NCBI RefSeq assembly: GCF_020382885.2
Contig: NC_058494.1
Coordinates: forward strand, 13,906,001-13,970,000
Source of the DNA: Scatophagus argus
Lineage: Eukaryota > Chordata > Actinopteri > Scatophagidae
Direction of reading: 5' to 3'
Length of the DNA stretch: 64,000 nucleotides
The position numbers were made by a program, and so were the translations under genes. The notes below the pieces were generated by a model. It had not been told where the DNA came from and searched no databases. It worked only from the letters and a program-made list of their open reading frames with translations. Shown here one piece after another: positions 1 to 11,222 of this stretch (position 1 is the first letter of the stretch; every line of letters begins with the position of its first letter).

Positions 1-936
1 AGGGATGAGGCAGAGATGAGTGTAAGAACTGTGAATATCGAGAGCCTTCCTCCTGTTACGCTATCCACCATGTCTCCTTCACTCCTCCGTTCCATAATGG
101 AGAAAATGGAGTCTAGTGCAAAGAATTTACCCAAGCTGCTGGCAGACAGCTCTGTGTGGGTCGGCGAGGGAGCAAAGAAGGTGAAAAGTAGTCCGGTGTG
201 GGGGACAGTCAGTGGTGGAGCGCAAAATGTCCAGAAGATGGTGGTTGATAGTTCTGTGTGGGGGAAGGTGGGAGCTAGTGCCGGACATGTGTCCAAGCTA
301 GTAGGGGATAGAGTTCCCAAGGTAGTGGTGGATGGTTCTGCATGGGTGGGATCTGGGGCAAAGGCAGCGGCAGCGAGTCCCGTGTGGGAAAAAGTTGGTT
401 CAGGGGCCAAACTAATGGCGGACAGCTCAGTGCGTGTCGGAGCCGGGATTGGAACCGGGGCAAAGAATTTGGCGCAGAGTCCTGTGTGGGGGAAAGTAGG
501 ATCTGGGGCCAAGACTGGAGCTAAACTGGTGGCTGAAAGCTCCGTGCGAGTTGGAGCTGGAATTGGTGCCGGTGCGAAGAAGGTGGCACAGAGTCCAGTC
601 TGGGGGAAGGTGGGCTCTGGGGCCAAAGCAGGGGCCAAAATGGTGACTGAGAGCTCAGTATGGGAGAAAATTGGGACTACTGCTAAACAGGTGCCCATGG
701 TAGTCATATTGGGTGCATTGCTGGGTCTGGTACTTGGCGTGTTTTTGGGGGGGGTAATTGGCGGAGCTGTTGGGGCAGCTGCTGGATCTGCTGTAAGTGA
801 AGTGGGCAGACGAAAATTCCGCAACAAATCCATGTTAGAAAGGACAGATGAATCTGCAAAAAATTTGGAAGCAACAGTGAATGATAGCGTGGACTCTCTG
901 ATAAAACAAGGAGAGAAGGTGCTGAAAACTGAATGA
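1..936 (+). CDS. Unrecognised repeat protein with C-terminal glycine-zipper hydrophobic segment (5' end possibly outside window)
   Basis: The frame is open from base 1; the first ATG is at 16 and gives 306 aa ending at 936. Five codons before that ATG are also open, so this may be the last exon of a longer gene. Residues ~32-225 are about ten imperfect units built on S-[SP]-V-[WR]-x-K-V-G-x-G-A-K. Two near-identical units (DNA ~477-545 and ~591-659) lie 114 bp, or 38 codons, apart. Residues ~226-260 are an uninterrupted hydrophobic, Gly/Ala-rich stretch with GxxxG spacing, followed by RRKFR and a charged tail. No signal peptide is evident. The repeats are Lys/Ala/Gly/Val-rich and could form amphipathic helices, in the broad style of LEA or perilipin-4 repeats; that is inference from composition only. 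A polyadenylation signal follows at 1214. I do not recognise the family and assign no function. Retained codon periodicity between repeat units argues for real coding. Confidence 0.72.
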   Translation, partial: RDEAEMSVRTVNIESLPPVTLSTMSPSLLRSIMEKMESSAKNLPKLLADSSVWVGEGAKKVKSSPVWGTVSGGAQNVQKMVVDSSVWGKVGASAGHVSKLVGDRVPKVVVDGSAWVGSGAKAAAASPVWEKVGSGAKLMADSSVRVGAGIGTGAKNLAQSPVWGKVGSGAKTGAKLVAESSVRVGAGIGAGAKKVAQSPVWGKVGSGAKAGAKMVTESSVWEKIGTTAKQVPMVVILGALLGLVLGVFLGGVIGGAVGAAAGSAVSEVGRRKFRNKSMLERTDESAKNLEATVNDSVDSLIKQGEKVLKTE

Positions 937-1213
937 TGGGCTGAATGTATATAAAATTTATAACAAATGTAATTCCTTTTGGATTAGTACTGTGTATAGT
1001 GTGAAAACTGTGGTCAGTTTATTTTCCTTTTCATGTTGACAGTTTCATTCTTTTAAGGCTTTCTTCCATTCATTTGTTTTTGTTTCTTTCTTTTTGCATT
1101 CATTCATATGAATGATGATAAACTGATCTAAATCAAGCTAAATTAATTTGTTAGGACAAATATTCAAGTGTTTGTCTTCTATACTGTGTGAAAGGTGTCA
1201 ACTTCTGTATGAA

Positions 1214-1219
1214 AATAAA
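1214..1219 (+). terminator. AATAAA polyadenylation signal of the left-edge gene
   Basis: AATAAA lies about 280 bp downstream of the stop at 936 on the same strand. It implies a short 3' UTR, and that the reading frame at 1-936 is a terminal exon. Confidence 0.6.
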
Positions 1220-3649
1220 GACGAAATTAATTTTTCCACCAGTTGCCTTACTTCTCTTTGGGTGCTGCCACCTTCTGGCCAGTCAAGGTAGCAACCCCTG
1301 AAATAGGCAATGATCAAGTCATGCAACTGCTGAATTAGAGTACTGGCACCTTTTTAGTCCAGTTCAGGCACTGATTAAAAAAATGCAAACTAAAGCTACT
1401 TCAGGACCAGCATGTCCACTCCTCATGTGAGATGTGCAGGTGTAGTATGTAAACGAGTGGTTAAATGGAGCTAGTGGTACTTCTGTGTGAAAATGGGTGG
1501 GACTCTGGTGGCAGCAGGGGCACAGCGAAGGGGTGGAGGCAAGGACATTATCTCTAAGTTCCAGGCTGGCCAGAATTACCCTTCTTGGCCTCCTGTATCA
1601 GAGGATGGAGGGAAGGTTAACACCCCAGCTAAAAGGTTTAATTTTCTTGACCTACTGTATGCCATTGCAATATTAAATAAAATATTTCAGCGGGGCAGTT
1701 TTCAATATTTAAGCGGTGATAGTTGAATTTAAGTAAATTCATCCCAGTCAGGGGAAGACATAAGAGTATTGGTTTAAGATGGACTGGGAAAACAGGATTC
1801 AATTAAAAAAAAATGAGAAAGAGTTTCAAGAGTTAATATTTCTGGACTCAAATGCTCAAAAGTGGGGATCTAAAAATAACCCTGCCAAGTTTGAAGGTGT
1901 GAACGGAATTTAGAGCAAAGTTTAGAGGTGGCACAATTACACATAAAGTTAATGCCAAGATGTTAGTGGATACAAACAGTTGGATTCACATTTGGAAAAG
2001 CACAGACATAAAAATAAAAAGGAATGATGGCTGAATTCCATTTAGCTGCTTCAGTTTCAGGGTCCATGTGATGTTCATGCTGGTTCACTGTCTCTCTGTC
2101 ATGGCTCACTGGGACACTTGAATGGGACAAAGCAATCATTAAGGTAGCTATAATCTATTTCTAGAAATCATGTATCAAATGTCAATGACAATGTGAAAGG
2201 CAGACAAACTGAGAGTTATCACGTGAATCTGCAGCTGTACGGCAAGATTCAGTCCATTGCTTAGCTGCTCCCATATGATCATTTTCAACCACAGCAGGCA
2301 CTACCTGCTCAGCACCAAACGGCAGACAGGCGCAGTCAGCAACATAGCAAAATATTTGGCAGCTAAAGAGTTTCATGTTTCTCTCAGGAGTTGGTCGAAA
2401 CCAAAAATAGGGGTAAGAGAGAGTGAATGTTAGTTTTACATTCATCAGGTGCCCAAAATGTATAACTTCAAATGAATTATAATGTTATTCCATCACTGCT
2501 GGGTGTAAAAGCAAAAAAAACAAAAACAAAAAAATACCCAACTGTTTGCTTAAATATTCACCATATCAGACTCCGTAAATCTCCAGCAGTCAAATGATAA
2601 AACGTGGCAATAATTTCAATTTGAACACTTCCTAGCAGACATTTTTCTCTGGAGACATTTTGAAACATCACCGCTGGAGAAGCACAAATGAAACAGATGT
2701 GGTTAACGATGGCTCAGTTCCATTAAATGTCCCAGTAAGCAACACCAGTTAGCCAGTACGCACAACACCAGGAACCATCTTATCTAAATGGGATGCATTT
2801 GCTTTAATATGATACAGCACACCTGGGTTTTTCCTGCGAGTACAAGCTAAATGTCTGCTGTGTGAACAGTTTTATCCTCTAACACATCACACCGTGACAT
2901 CATGAGGCCTTCTGTAAGAGAGTGTCCTGCAATAACATCTGCAACACAGAAAATCACTTGTGTTGCTGGCAAAAACGTTAGCGTGTATAGTTTCAGGATG
3001 CTGCAGTACCCGTTTAATTTGTGTGACCCCTGCCTCAATCTGTAATCCTCTCTGTGGTTTCAGAGCACAGCAGAGAAGGAGCCGAACAGCCTGGCACAGC
3101 AGAGCAGGCAGAGGCAGCCGTGGCAGCGTTGTGAAAGCACCTCTTCCTGTTGTGTGGCCCCGAAACCGGGTGTGTAGGGCTTCCCAGAGCATCCTAGTGG
3201 CTGCATTTGTATTCTGTTTTTCCCCTTTCCCTTTGCTCCATGCAGCAGTTGCCACCTCACATGTCCAAACACCCATCAAACACCCATCAAACACACACAC
3301 ACTGCCACCACCCCTCCTCCAGGAAACTCGTTGGCTGTCAATGAGACAGCACTAACTGTAGGCGTTTCCTGGCCACTTGATAGAGCAAAACACACGGGCA
3401 GAGAGACAGCAGCAGCCCTGCACAGATGCAGCTTACCCCCAGACTTCTCCCTTATACAACAGCCCCACGCACCACCACCTCTACCACCGCCACCACCAGG
3501 CTGAATCCCATCTCTGACCACATTCCCACATCCACCCGACCTTCCTGACACCCAACCGCACACCTACAAATGTTGCATAAATCTTTTGCAAGGTACAACA
3601 ACTTGATTGCTTGCACGCACACGTTGTATGCACAAACACGCAAAACATC
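1220..3649. other. Intergenic stretch, no gene recognised
   Basis: Short frames occur on both strands, but none has domain-like composition or splice-site support. A CTCF-like motif sits at 1262-1280. The rest is unremarkable AT-rich teleost intergenic DNA. Confidence 0.5.
1262..1280 (-). promoter_or_regulatory. CTCF-like motif
   Basis: The minus strand reads CCAGAAGGTGGCAGCA, close to the vertebrate CTCF core (CCASYAGRKGGCRS), with one mismatch. It lies just past the polyadenylation signal of the left-edge gene. Motif match only; binding is inferred. Confidence 0.35.
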
Positions 3650-3988
3650 TAGTGGTGCAGGGTAACTAAAAACATTTACTCAAGTACTAAGTGTCTTTTA
3701 CATGAGTATTTCCATTTTATACTTCTGTATATTTCTACTACACTACATTTTGGAAGCAAACGTTGTAGCCTACTTTTTACTCCACTACATTTATTTGACA
3801 ACATATGATGTATATATCATTATAGATTCCACTATCTAGTAGAATATATGTATATATTGGTAACAGTTGTTAGTTGTTAGCTTTAAATGCAGGACTTTTG
3901 CTTGTATAACAGAGTATTTTTACGCATGTGGGGCTGGGTATTGCTACTTTTACTTTAGTACAAGGTATGAGTACATTTTCCACCGCTG
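3650..3988. mobile_element. hAT-like MITE, copy 1
   Basis: The left end reads TAGTGGTGCAGGGTAACTA and the right end is its imperfect inverse, ending in CCACCGCTG (ideal terminus CAGTGGTGGA). Inside are the phrases typical of this teleost family (ACTCAAGTACT, GAGTATTTCCATTTTA, TTTTTACTCCACTACATTTA). The flanking octamers (3642-3649 and 3989-3996) agree at 6 of 8 bases, which fits a decayed 8-bp hAT target-site duplication. There is no transposase frame, so it is non-autonomous. Confidence 0.75.
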
Positions 3989-5046
3989 AAAACAAATATC
4001 ACACACGTATATCTCCTACCTGAATTTGCTACTTGGGAAAAATCAAACACTTCACAACAACAAACAACAACAGTTTTTTCTTTGTTTTTCCAGCGCTGAG
4101 ATTGTCAAAGTCATGTCAGTGAACATACATGTTGTTACGCTGGGCTTCAGGGTGGCACATCACTCACTATTTTTACTTTTTTGAACTGGTGTTGTTTATA
4201 GCTCTATTGTTTAAAGTGCCATTATGAATCTGTCATTCTGGTGAACAGAATAAACAAACCACATGGAGGCCCATACTCTAAAATATGCGGTGCTGAGTTG
4301 TGTTGATCTGTGATGGACACAAGACTTATCTACATATTATAGTTCAAAATAAACGTTTACATTTCATTTGGTTCTTTCATAACCCCACAGCACTGGATTT
4401 ATACATGTAACCTCTGATGTTTGTGAGCTATGCAGCACTGAGATGAACACTCTGAGGATACAACAATGTTCCCTAAACATTTGGCAAACATGGCAGAACA
4501 TTTGTACGTGTTGAGAAATTGTGCTGACAAAGAGCAGTCTTTGGAGCGCAATAAGAGGATGTCAAATAAGGAACAGCAAACTAAAACATGCTTTATTTCT
4601 GTCTGGTACAAGTGTGTCACAATGTCAGGGTGGGATCATCAACCCTGCTTCTCTGACAATGAGAACAGCAGGAACATTAAAAACTGCAGTTTCAGTCTAC
4701 GAATGAATGGCATGTATGTGGCACTTTAGGTCACCATAACTTTGCTGGAACAATGCTGCTCGTTTACATGTAAATTTCACAAAATGTTTTTTTAATGTTT
4801 TTAAGTCTCTTGTGAGAGAATTAACATTTTATGGGTCTACTGAGGCAGGATTCTAGGATCCTGAATTTCTTGACTAAAAATCTAAACATTTTTGCTATTA
4901 ATCCAAAGAAATTAACATTTAGCTGCTACAGAAATCCAGCCTGAGATGATAATCTAATTAGATTTCCAGGATCCTGTTTTGCACAATTCATCCATGTTGT
5001 GGATCCATACTGTCTAACACTGAAGTGTAATGTTTGACATTGTGAC
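3989..5046. other. lyl1 downstream flank, no gene recognised
   Basis: AT-rich sequence between the MITE and the lyl1 polyadenylation signal. The frames at 4399-4729 have no recognisable domain and no supporting splice sites. Confidence 0.5.
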
Positions 5047-5052
5047 TTTATT
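5047..5052 (-). terminator. AATAAA polyadenylation signal of lyl1
   Basis: TTTATT on the + strand is AATAAA on the lyl1 strand, about 300 bp beyond the lyl1 stop codon. It is the nearest good signal downstream of the gene. Confidence 0.55.
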
Positions 5053-5350
5053 TGGATATGTCATGTGCAAGTCTGTTTGATTTGATGTTTCTTGTGTCTG
5101 GACTTAACAGATTACAGCTCAGGATTTTTCTGAAACACACACACACAGCTTCACCCTCAATGGTTGCACATGATTGGAAAAAAAACACAGCAACAGTCAA
5201 AAGTCGAAAGTATCACAAAAATTCATCTTTTACGTATTCATTCTGCTTTTGGTGCCTTGTGGTGATTGTGTCTCCTGTCCTGTTCTGTCCGTCAGAGCGA
5301 CATTTAAACTCCCTGTAGCAGCACATCTCTTTGTTTGCTGTCTTTTGATG

Positions 5351-7803
5351 TCACCGCTCATCATTTGTGGCTGCCACCATCCTTATCTGACCCTTAACCT
5401 TTCCCAGAATGCCGTGGGTCACCAAAGAGGTCTTTGCCCCAAAGCTCTCCTCACTGTCCGTGTCACCATAACAGCTGGACGTTGCTGGGGAGTTAGCCAG
5501 AGCAATGACTGAGTCGGTTGAGTCTCTGTCTCTGTGGACCGTCGCCAAGACGGGATGGGCTGAGGTCGGTGGGGAGGAGTGGGCTGGAGGAGGAGTGTTG
5601 CACTGAAAAAGAGGGTTCAGTTTGTCACTGTCCAACCCGGTTGTCGTGCTGTCGTCCTCAGGCTCATCGTCAGCTGAGTCCCTGCTCTTGTCCTGTGCCT
5701 GGTCGTTGAGCAGAGTGACCAAGAAGTTGATGTACTTCACAGCCAGACGCAGGATTTCATTTTTGCTGAGCTTTTTGTCAGGTGGGTGCGTGGGAATGAG
5801 TTTTCTCAGCTCAGAGAAAGCCCCGTTCACATTCTGCTGCCGCCAGCGCTCGCGACTGTTGGTGAAGACACGGCGAGCGATTTTCTGGGGAGGGCCTATT
5901 GGACACACATAAACTCTGTTTAAGTGTGCAGGTTATTAAAGCATATAAGAGGATGTTTATTTATATTCTTCTAAAGACGAATCCCGCATCAAACAAAAAC
6001 CAACAGCAAAATTATCCTGAAAGTATTGTGTGTATATCTTATCCCTCAATTAAAACGGTTGGGACTTGTTCACTCGTTTTGGTGAATGTGGGCACTTCAG
6101 ATTATTTTCAATAAATGTTCAGTAGAGCATCAAATGTGTTTTAATCTACTGCTGAAAATTGTCCCCAAAATATGGCAGCAATTGGGGTTTGACTTGTGTT
6201 TGAGTAACATTTTCTGCACTGCTCAGCTTTATAGGGAAGTATTTAACCTTTACTTAAAAAAAAAAAAAAAATGTAATTATGAGTCTTTTTTTTAAACATG
6301 TAAAAATAATCCTCCGCTCTTGCAGACAGAGTAAGGAAGTAGTAAAGTACTGAGAGAGACGGACCGACACGTCACAGACTTGCTGACAAAAAGAAACATG
6401 TAGAATATGGGTGAACTTATTCTTTGAATGCTTTCAATACTTATCATCATTTCACATACAATAACTGTGGCCATGCCACAACTGATTGCACAGAAACTCA
6501 CATTCACTGATCTCCATCTCAAAGTGTGATGAGGGTCTTCTCTTGATCCGGCTGTTGTTCATTACGCCATAGTTTCCTCCAGAGGGACCCAGGTAGGAAC
6601 TACAGATTAAAACATAGCAATGTGTGTGAAAATGTGACACTTATTTAGCTGCATTCAGGATCAGCTTATTCAACAACTGACAAACACAGCAGGTTGTTTC
6701 TGCACCTCTTCTCTTCAACAGTGAGAGTTCTTGGAGAGTGGATGGAACTCAAGAAGATGGTGGTGGAAGCCATTAGCTGAGGTGTGATTATATTGGTGGC
6801 ATTGATTGAGTGTACATGCAGAGTTTTTGCCCACTCTCATTAAGTCTGGTTAGGAGCTGATTCTACCTCGCGGTGCGGTGGGGGGGCAGATCAATGCCTC
6901 CCGCTACAAACAGACCAGTGAGGAAACCTTATTCCCAGACCTCCATGACAGATGGTGAAACCATAGATGTAGTCACTGTGAAAAATAATATTCTATTTTT
7001 TACATAGTCGATGCTCCTCAGTTAAAGGGAGAAGCTATGTGGAAAATCCTTTTTGGAGTGGTAGGAGGTTGAATGGTAGGAGGGCTTTGATAATGGCTGC
7101 AAATGAATGCCTTTCTTCATGAGTTTAAGCTGCCAACGAACCCGAAAAGAACTTCATGAGTTCTGTTATGTCATTTTTTGTGGGTTCAATAACTAAATTT
7201 AGCTGCAATTGAAACTAGATGTATAGTTTTTTAAAAGTAATGTCTCTTCAGGTTTTTGGTAGTAAACTGCACACAAAGGAAACTCCATAATTCCATGCAA
7301 CTCAGTAGTGAAACATTCAGATAAGTATATTTAGTGTAAGAAATGTGAGGTTGCTCCATAACAGCACACATCCTGCAGGCAATTCCGCATAATGGTGCAG
7401 TGTGGCAACCATTAATCATAATGGGAAGTCATGAATCCCAGCAGTTGAGGTTTCCCATGAAACAGAAACTTGCCATAGTTGCCAACGAAGTGGCATTGAT
7501 CTTACTATTAACATCTTAGAAAAGCATATCACGATATTGTATAGTTTACGGTTTCACAGCTGTTTGCATGTCCGTCGAAAAAGAGGTGAATGAGAATGTG
7601 GCATTCATCTGTCTTTTGTTTGACATGATGTTCCACAGCTGCTTCTACAAACAAGATTGTTTACACAGTTTGCATTAATGTTATTGATGATATTGGATAT
7701 TATTGTTAGTACTGTCTGCTAAAACTTTGAGGGGTTGGAACACCTAAAGAGTCATGAAATAAAAACATGGAGTAGCAAGATGATTAGAAAGACATAAAAA
7801 CAC

Positions 7804-7847
<44 letters not shown>

Positions 7848-8716
7848 GTTCAGTCCCAAAGTATTACTCAAAACACTGTGCTCAACAATCGTTGCAAGAA
7901 CAAACTGACAAGACAAAAAGGTTAGAAACCAAGGTTTTTATGAGCCAAATCTCACCTGGTGAAGAAGGAGTGTGCTGGCAGGTACTGTTGAGGCAACAGG
8001 GGTCCTGGGGAGGGAGCTGAAGGCCCCCCAGAGCTTGCAGAAGTTCCAGAAGCTCCAGGACTTGCCACAGGCAAGCAGGACAGCTGACTGCGGCGAAGGT
8101 CTCCATGTGGCCCATGTAGGAGGTTGGGAATTGGATGGAGGGCAGTAAGAGGAGTATTGGTGAGCGGGAGAGGGGGTTTGCTGTGACCGAGGCTGATGAC
8201 TGGAATGTGTGGAGGAAGAGGAGAGGATGATGAGGATAAAGGGAAGGACGCAGTGGAGGTGGGAGGTGGAAGAGGGCACGGGGAGGTCTTGGCTGATGCT
8301 GGGAGGAGAGGAGGTGGAGATGAAAGACTTGGAGACCCATTGGCAGAAGCAGCTGGGGCTGTGGTGGACACTGGTCCTCCTTGCCTCTCCTCCCCCTCCT
8401 CCTCTCCGCTGGTCTCCATGACAATGGGCTCAGCTGTATCTGCAGGGCGACTGGTTAACACTGCTGCTGTTGCAGTGGGAGACCGAATCAAGCCACCAGT
8501 GAGGACGTCCGTGTGTCCCTTGTGCCCTGTCTTGTTAGCAGGATGTGGGCTGCTGATAGCACTCAAGGATGCCTTGTTCTGGAGGGGACTGTGCTGCTCT
8601 ACAGAAGCACAAGATGGGGAGTAGGCAGACGAGGAGGAGGAGGACGAGGAGGAGGAGGAGCGAGGTAGGTCGGGGGGTGAGGCAGGTGGGCCAGTGGGGT
8701 CCAGCTTCTCCATCAT
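5351..8716 (-). CDS. lyl1: LYL1 basic helix-loop-helix transcription factor, three coding exons
   Basis: Coding exons on the minus strand are 8716-7956 (761 nt), 6599-6502 (98 nt) and 5895-5351 (545 nt). All introns are GT-AG and the phases join exactly, giving 467 aa. The bHLH (residues ~294-347) has the TAL/SCL-class basic region [15 protein letters not shown] and loop [15 protein letters not shown]1 is preferred over TAL1 because of ARRVFTNSR and FLVTLLNDQ, and because of the upstream LYL1 signature [11 protein letters not shown] (~172-182) and SRIKRRPS in exon 2. The family binds E-boxes as heterodimers with E proteins, with LMO/LDB1 and GATA partners, in blood and endothelial progenitors. 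Oddities are an 11-Ser run (20-30), a long Pro/Ser-rich N-terminus and an acidic/Ser-rich tail, making it much longer than mammalian LYL1 (about 280 aa). The start at ATGATGGAGAAG is chosen because a plausible splice acceptor lies 60 nt upstream (AG at 8778-8777). Confidence 0.95.
7802..7849. repeat. (TA)n microsatellite inside a 48-bp perfect palindrome, lyl1 intron 1
   Basis: A run of about 17 TA units (7809-7842) is flanked by ACAAAATTA and TAATTTTGT, so the whole 48 bp equals its own reverse complement. It sits in the first coding intron of lyl1, about 105 bp from the exon 1 donor. Confidence 0.9.
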
Positions 8717-8776
8717 GGCAGTGAGGTCTCTGGGGGAGTCCCCGTCAGAGCCAAGCTCCTGTTCCTCTCAGCTGTC
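8717..8776 (-). other. Probable 5' UTR portion of lyl1 exon with upstream acceptor
   Basis: On the minus strand a C-rich tract ending CACACAG precedes GACAGCTGAG at 8778-8777. This would make 8776-8717 the untranslated start of the first coding exon and place an untranslated exon further upstream (>8778). Splice-site inference only. Confidence 0.4.
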
Positions 8777-8894
8777 CTGTGTGAGAGGGTGTGTGTGTCT
8801 TGTCCCAGTGGTGTCTTTATATGTGTGTGAGGCTAACAAACACGTTCATGTGTACCTCCTGAAGATTGTCCTACAGTAGAGTCCTTTAAACCCC

Positions 8895-8985
8895 TCCTTA
8901 ACAAGTGCACGTGTATCTTTCAATAGGCGACTAATAACCCTTCTATTTCCTCTTCCTTTGCTCTGCTTCGCTGCAGATTATGCAA
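8895..8985 (-). promoter_or_regulatory. Candidate lyl1 upstream regulatory cluster (paired ETS cores, E-box, GATA-like)
   Basis: The minus strand reads AAAGGAAGAGGAAATAG (two GGAA ETS cores in tandem), then GAAAGATACACGTG (a GATA-like core beside a CACGTG E-box). Mammalian LYL1 promoters are known to use ETS and GATA factors. The position, about 200 bp upstream of the ATG, is suggestive. Motifs this short occur by chance. Confidence 0.25.
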
Positions 8986-11167
8986 TATTTTTCTGCTCTA
9001 CCTCACTAACAATTTTGATTTTCCTTTGGCCATCCAGAAATCCATCAGATGCTCTTATTGTCACCGGGGTCAGTTTGAGAGTCTTCTATCATTTCTGCCT
9101 CTGCTGCATCAAGGGTGTGAGTAAAACGCAAGCTTGTATTTATTCCCTCATTTCAAACCTTGTTACAGGAGGTGCCAATGAAACGTCTTCATGTCTGTGC
9201 GCTGCTGTCCTCGCAGTCTTTAACGCATGACTATTTCTGTGGTATCGTCTCTGCGGGCAGCATGGAGTCGGGGTAGTTGTTGTGGTCTGATTTGGCGCAG
9301 GGTTTTTTCACTGCACATCCTGAGCAACAGACTCCAGCTCTCTGAACGGGTCTCCAGTGACTGCTCTCATTGAATCTGTCCATCTATCTGTCTGTCTGTG
9401 TGTATTTTGAGGATGTGAGTCAAAATCCTTTTCAGCATTCAAGACGTCCCAGACCGCTGCAGACTGGATTCATATCAAAGAGTCTGTTGAACAAAAGAAA
9501 AAGAAAAAAATGTACTCAGGATGTATAGTTAATGGTTATTTAGTTAAAATAATAAGATAAAAAGATATACTGTAAGGTCAGAATTTTGTAAATAAGCACC
9601 ACAAGAGCAGTTTAAAATGTGAATTTAATTCATGGAAATTTCCATGGCCATCTTGTACTACAACCCTGATTTGAAGTTGTAATTCTGCATATGAAGTGAA
9701 CTCATTGTTAGACTCCGCTTCTTCAAGGCGGGAGATATTTGTTTTTATTCTGAGAAGGTGTAGCACTCGCATGATTTCTCAGGTTTTGCAATCGCAACTG
9801 TTCCTCTTTTGTCTTTTCTAGTGGTCATGACTTTATTTTGTGCAGTTCCCTCTTTCACAATGATGTACAGACGACTTTTGGAGGTTGTTTTTGAATCATG
9901 TAATTTTGCAGCAGTGTTGTATTTACTGTTATATAAGTGTCTCAGGGAGTGGACCCCTTCAACAAGCGATAGTTACAGAATATTTTTGCACACATTTTTT
10001 AGATGCCGATATGATGCCTCCACCACACCATATATTTTATGATGCTATAGATAATACAGCACTTGATTCTTAGTCAAGCCAGTTTTCTCCTGCATAATTA
10101 CTACACAGTGAGGCTTTTAATAGTTTGTATCCCAAATAAAATATCATTGATAATTGTTATAAACCTTTTTGCTATGAATATTTAATTGAAATAGCCATGA
10201 TGAAAATAATCTAATTTAATTTTAGATTTGTTCAGTATGTTTTTTCTCTCTCTCTGTTAAATCCAAGCAAAAGCTTTACATTATTGTTTCTGCAAAATGC
10301 TAAAGTCTATTGTACATATACCCCAGTCTGCAGCCACAGATGTTTTTTTATTTATTGTTGTTATCATTATTTAAAATTAAAGTTGGTAAATAAAACATTA
10401 AATAAGTACTCACAGATACATTATGACATCCAACGAGGCATGTCGCTCTGTCATGCAAAATCCGTCCGCTTTCAAGTGGTCTGTTAAGGCACATGGTGTA
10501 TCTCCTCACTCTTGAACGTCCTCCTCCTCCTCCTCTTTCTCCTCCTCCTCCACGTCCTCCTCCTCCTCAGGTCGCTAACACTCCACTGCAGCCTGTCAGT
10601 GTCTGTCTGTCAATCTCTCACATCAGAACTGGAGCCAAACTGTCTGACACCACTCAAAACACCTCCAAACACTCATGTGAGTCTATTAAAAAATTAATCA
10701 AGAAAAAAAACGAAAACAAAAGTCTCAGTTCTTCACAAGGACATGAAGTCAGAACAAGACCAAAAGACGGTCCAAGCGTACTTATTTGTTGTTGTGAAGT
10801 TGCTCCTTTGAACGAAGACACACTCAAAGCATGGAGATGGACGGTGGGGGTTTCTTTCCGTATGTCACTCTCACCTCTCTCACCCCTCTCTCTCTCGTTC
10901 TCTCCTTCACTGTCCTGTCTATGCCGTCCTTCTCTCACTCTCTTCGCCAAGAAGACACAATGCTCCGGTTGGTTGCCAGACGGAGAGCTCTGGTACTGGC
11001 AAATGTGACTTGGAAGAGAGAGAGAAGGGGTTGAGGGAGAGAGAGGGAACCATGTTGCAAGGAGAGTTTTCCGCTCCCTGCTGGACAAGAGGATGTGCTA
11101 GTACAATATGGTGGCTGCTGATAAGAGCCTCAAAAGCTGCCTGTGGCCTGTAGATAAGGAACCCCTA

Positions 11168-11222
11168 CCCCCCCCCCCCCCCCCCCCCCCCCCCACCACC
11201 ACCACCACCACCACCACCACCA
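11168..11222. repeat. C27 homopolymer followed by (ACC)9
   Basis: Twenty-seven consecutive C (11168-11194) run directly into about nine ACC units (11195-11222). (CA)n tracts follow to ~11284. The minus strand is a G27 tract, a strong candidate for quadruplex or triplex structure and for assembly length error. Confidence 0.95.

Noticed and set aside
5351-5895. TAL1 or TAL2 as the identity of the bHLH gene
   Set aside because: [18 protein letters not shown] and the upstream [11 protein letters not shown] fit LYL1. TAL1 has VRRIFTNSR and FLAKLLNDQ, and TAL2 is much shorter.
8196-8624. Plus-strand frames of 70-142 codons
   Set aside because: Antisense shadows of lyl1 exon 1, whose Pro/Ser codons read as long open Gly/Glu-rich frames on the other strand.
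10493-11088. Overlapping frames of 171 and 144 codons on opposite strands
   Set aside because: Pro/Leu/Ser runs from CTC-rich simple sequence; no domains, no conserved splice structure.
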